DNA of 7,259 nucleotides. It comes from an uncultured Sphingomonas sp. GTDB lineage: Bacteria; Pseudomonadota; Alphaproteobacteria; Sphingomonadales; Sphingomonadaceae. The stretch covers positions 1-7,259 of the forward strand of contig CAKTFL010000105.1 of the NCBI GenBank assembly GCA_934555855.1, read 5' to 3'. Position 1 is the stretch's first letter, and each line of letters opens with the position of its first letter. The translations under genes and the position numbers were made by a program. Below, one piece after another: positions 6,409 to 7,259 of this stretch. A model generated the notes under the pieces. The model made no database searches and was not told the origin of the DNA. It saw only the letters and a program-made list of their open reading frames with translations.

Positions 6409-7259
6409 CGGCGAGTGTCCGCAGCGCAGCCTCGTCGGCGAGCAGGTGGAGAATGCCCGGCGCGGGCCGCGCCACGGCCCGGATTCCCAGGGCCGCCAGC
6501 GCGCGCTCATCCGCCTTGTCCGCATCGGCCAGGGCCAGTCGCAGGCGGCCGTGGTGGCGCGAACGCTGGGCGATATTGCCCGCGCCGCCGAGCGCGTCGA
6601 GAAGCGATGGGGTCAGTCCCAGTTCCGCAGCCGCGGTCACGGTTGGCGAGGCGACCGGGGCTGCGCCGCCGGCCTTCACCGCGTCGCGGATCTCGTCCGC
6701 GACCATGTCCGCCATCGGTCCCAGCACGACCTGAAGCGCGGTGTCGGACGGGCGGATCACGCCGCGCGCGCCCAACGCCTTCAGCGCCACCTCGTCCACG
6801 GCGGACTGGTCACGGACCACCAGACGCAGCCGGGTGGTGCAGTCGCCCACCGACTGGAGGTTGGCCGCCCCGCCCAGCGCCCGCGCAAAGGCGGCACCGC
6901 GCGTGCCGGTGCTTTCTGCGGTTTCTGCGGGCGCCTCGGCGGGCAGCGCTTCACGGCCGGGAGTCGGCAGGTCGAAGCGCCTGATGAACAAGCGGAACAG
7001 CCCGTAATACAGCGCCGCCCAGACCAGCCCGACAGGAACCAGCAGCAACGGCCGCGTCGCCCGGCCGAAGTTCAGCAGGTAATCGAGCAGCCCCGCCGAA
7101 AAGCCGTAGCCCAGCCTGACGCCGAGCGCGTTCATCACCGCCTCCGCCGTACCCGTCAGCAGCGCGTGGAGCGCGTACAGGGCGGGCGCCAGGAACATGA
7201 AGCTGAACTCGATCGGTTCGGTCACGCCGGTCAGGAACGACGTCAGCGCGAGGCTGAGC
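6404..7259 (-). CDS. nagE: N-acetylglucosamine PTS permease, EIICB, C-terminal part; start beyond right edge
   Basis: Imports N-acetylglucosamine across the inner membrane while phosphorylating it to GlcNAc-6-P. The visible 284 residues begin in the last part of the EIIC membrane domain (LTSFLTGVTEPIEFSFMFLAP, then hydrophobic stretches ALYALHALLTG and PLLLVPVGLVWAALYYGLF). A proline/alanine-rich linker follows, then an EIIB domain whose phosphorylated cysteine is in VGDCTTRLRL (codon at 6839-6841). A second EIIB-like domain of about 70 residues ends the protein (GGAGNIAQRSRHHGRLRL), with histidine (6554-6556) where the cysteine would stand. No EIIA is attached at this end, so phosphate must come from a separate EIIA, often an EI-HPr-EIIA fusion in these bacteria. 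It converges with the GH2 gene, 9 bases apart. The GTG-initiated reading from 7225 is not the true start, because homologous sequence continues upstream to the edge. Glucose specificity is possible in this family; GlcNAc is favoured by the hexosaminidase nearby. Confidence 0.9.
   Translation of the reverse strand, partial: LSLALTSFLTGVTEPIEFSFMFLAPALYALHALLTGTAEAVMNALGVRLGYGFSAGLLDYLLNFGRATRPLLLVPVGLVWAALYYGLFRLFIRRFDLPTPGREALPAEAPAETAESTGTRGAAFARALGGAANLQSVGDCTTRLRLVVRDQSAVDEVALKALGARGVIRPSDTALQVVLGPMADMVADEIRDAVKAGGAAPVASPTVTAAAELGLTPSLLDALGGAGNIAQRSRHHGRLRLALADADKADERALAALGIRAVARPAPGILHLLADEAALRTLAG

Noticed and set aside
1..7259. CRISPR array, tRNA or rRNA genes, insertion sequences, phage genes or defence systems
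   Set aside because: Nothing with regular direct repeats, cloverleaf-like structure, transposase motifs or terminal inverted repeats was seen; the window is almost wholly filled by the four coding regions described.

Overview
The window looks like a chromosomal piece of a GC-rich alphaproteobacterium, most probably a sphingomonad. I judge this from strong G/C preference at third codon positions, alphaproteobacterial-style ParC and NagE sequences, and a GntR/UTRA regulator sitting beside surface-glycan hydrolases and a PTS permease. No search was run, so the taxonomic call is inference.

Layout, left to right. (1) Positions 1-2488, minus strand: one uninterrupted reading frame. It begins as a secreted family 20 beta-N-acetylhexosaminidase, with the complete catalytic domain and the chitobiase-type C-terminal beta domain. 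Near position 550-630 it turns, without stop or frameshift, into the C-terminal half of topoisomerase IV subunit A (ParC), which runs off the left edge. (2) Positions 2489-2724: a 236-base divergent control region with a plausible promoter for the hexosaminidase, a weaker one for the regulator, two ACCAAT elements and two dyads. (3) Positions 2725-3465, plus: a GntR/UTRA transcription factor of the NagQ/NagR/DasR type. (4) Positions 3506-6394, plus: a Tat-exported family 2 glycoside hydrolase, beta-galactosidase-like, 40 bases behind the regulator and probably in its operon. (5) Positions 6404-7259, minus: the C-terminal part of the N-acetylglucosamine PTS permease NagE (end of EIIC, EIIB, and a second degenerate EIIB-like domain), converging on the GH2 gene with a 9-base gap.

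Together, regions 2-5 and the hexosaminidase read as part of an N-acetylglucosamine/chitooligosaccharide (or GlcNAc-containing glycan) utilisation locus. The GH2 enzyme and hexosaminidase would trim oligosaccharides in the periplasm, NagE would import and phosphorylate the GlcNAc released, and the GntR protein would sense an amino-sugar phosphate and control the divergent genes.

The ParC half does not belong to that pathway. The in-frame GH20-ParC junction is the most striking thing here: either a real rearrangement (a gene fusion or a second, broken parC) or an assembly chimera. The sequence alone cannot decide, and an artefact is a serious possibility.
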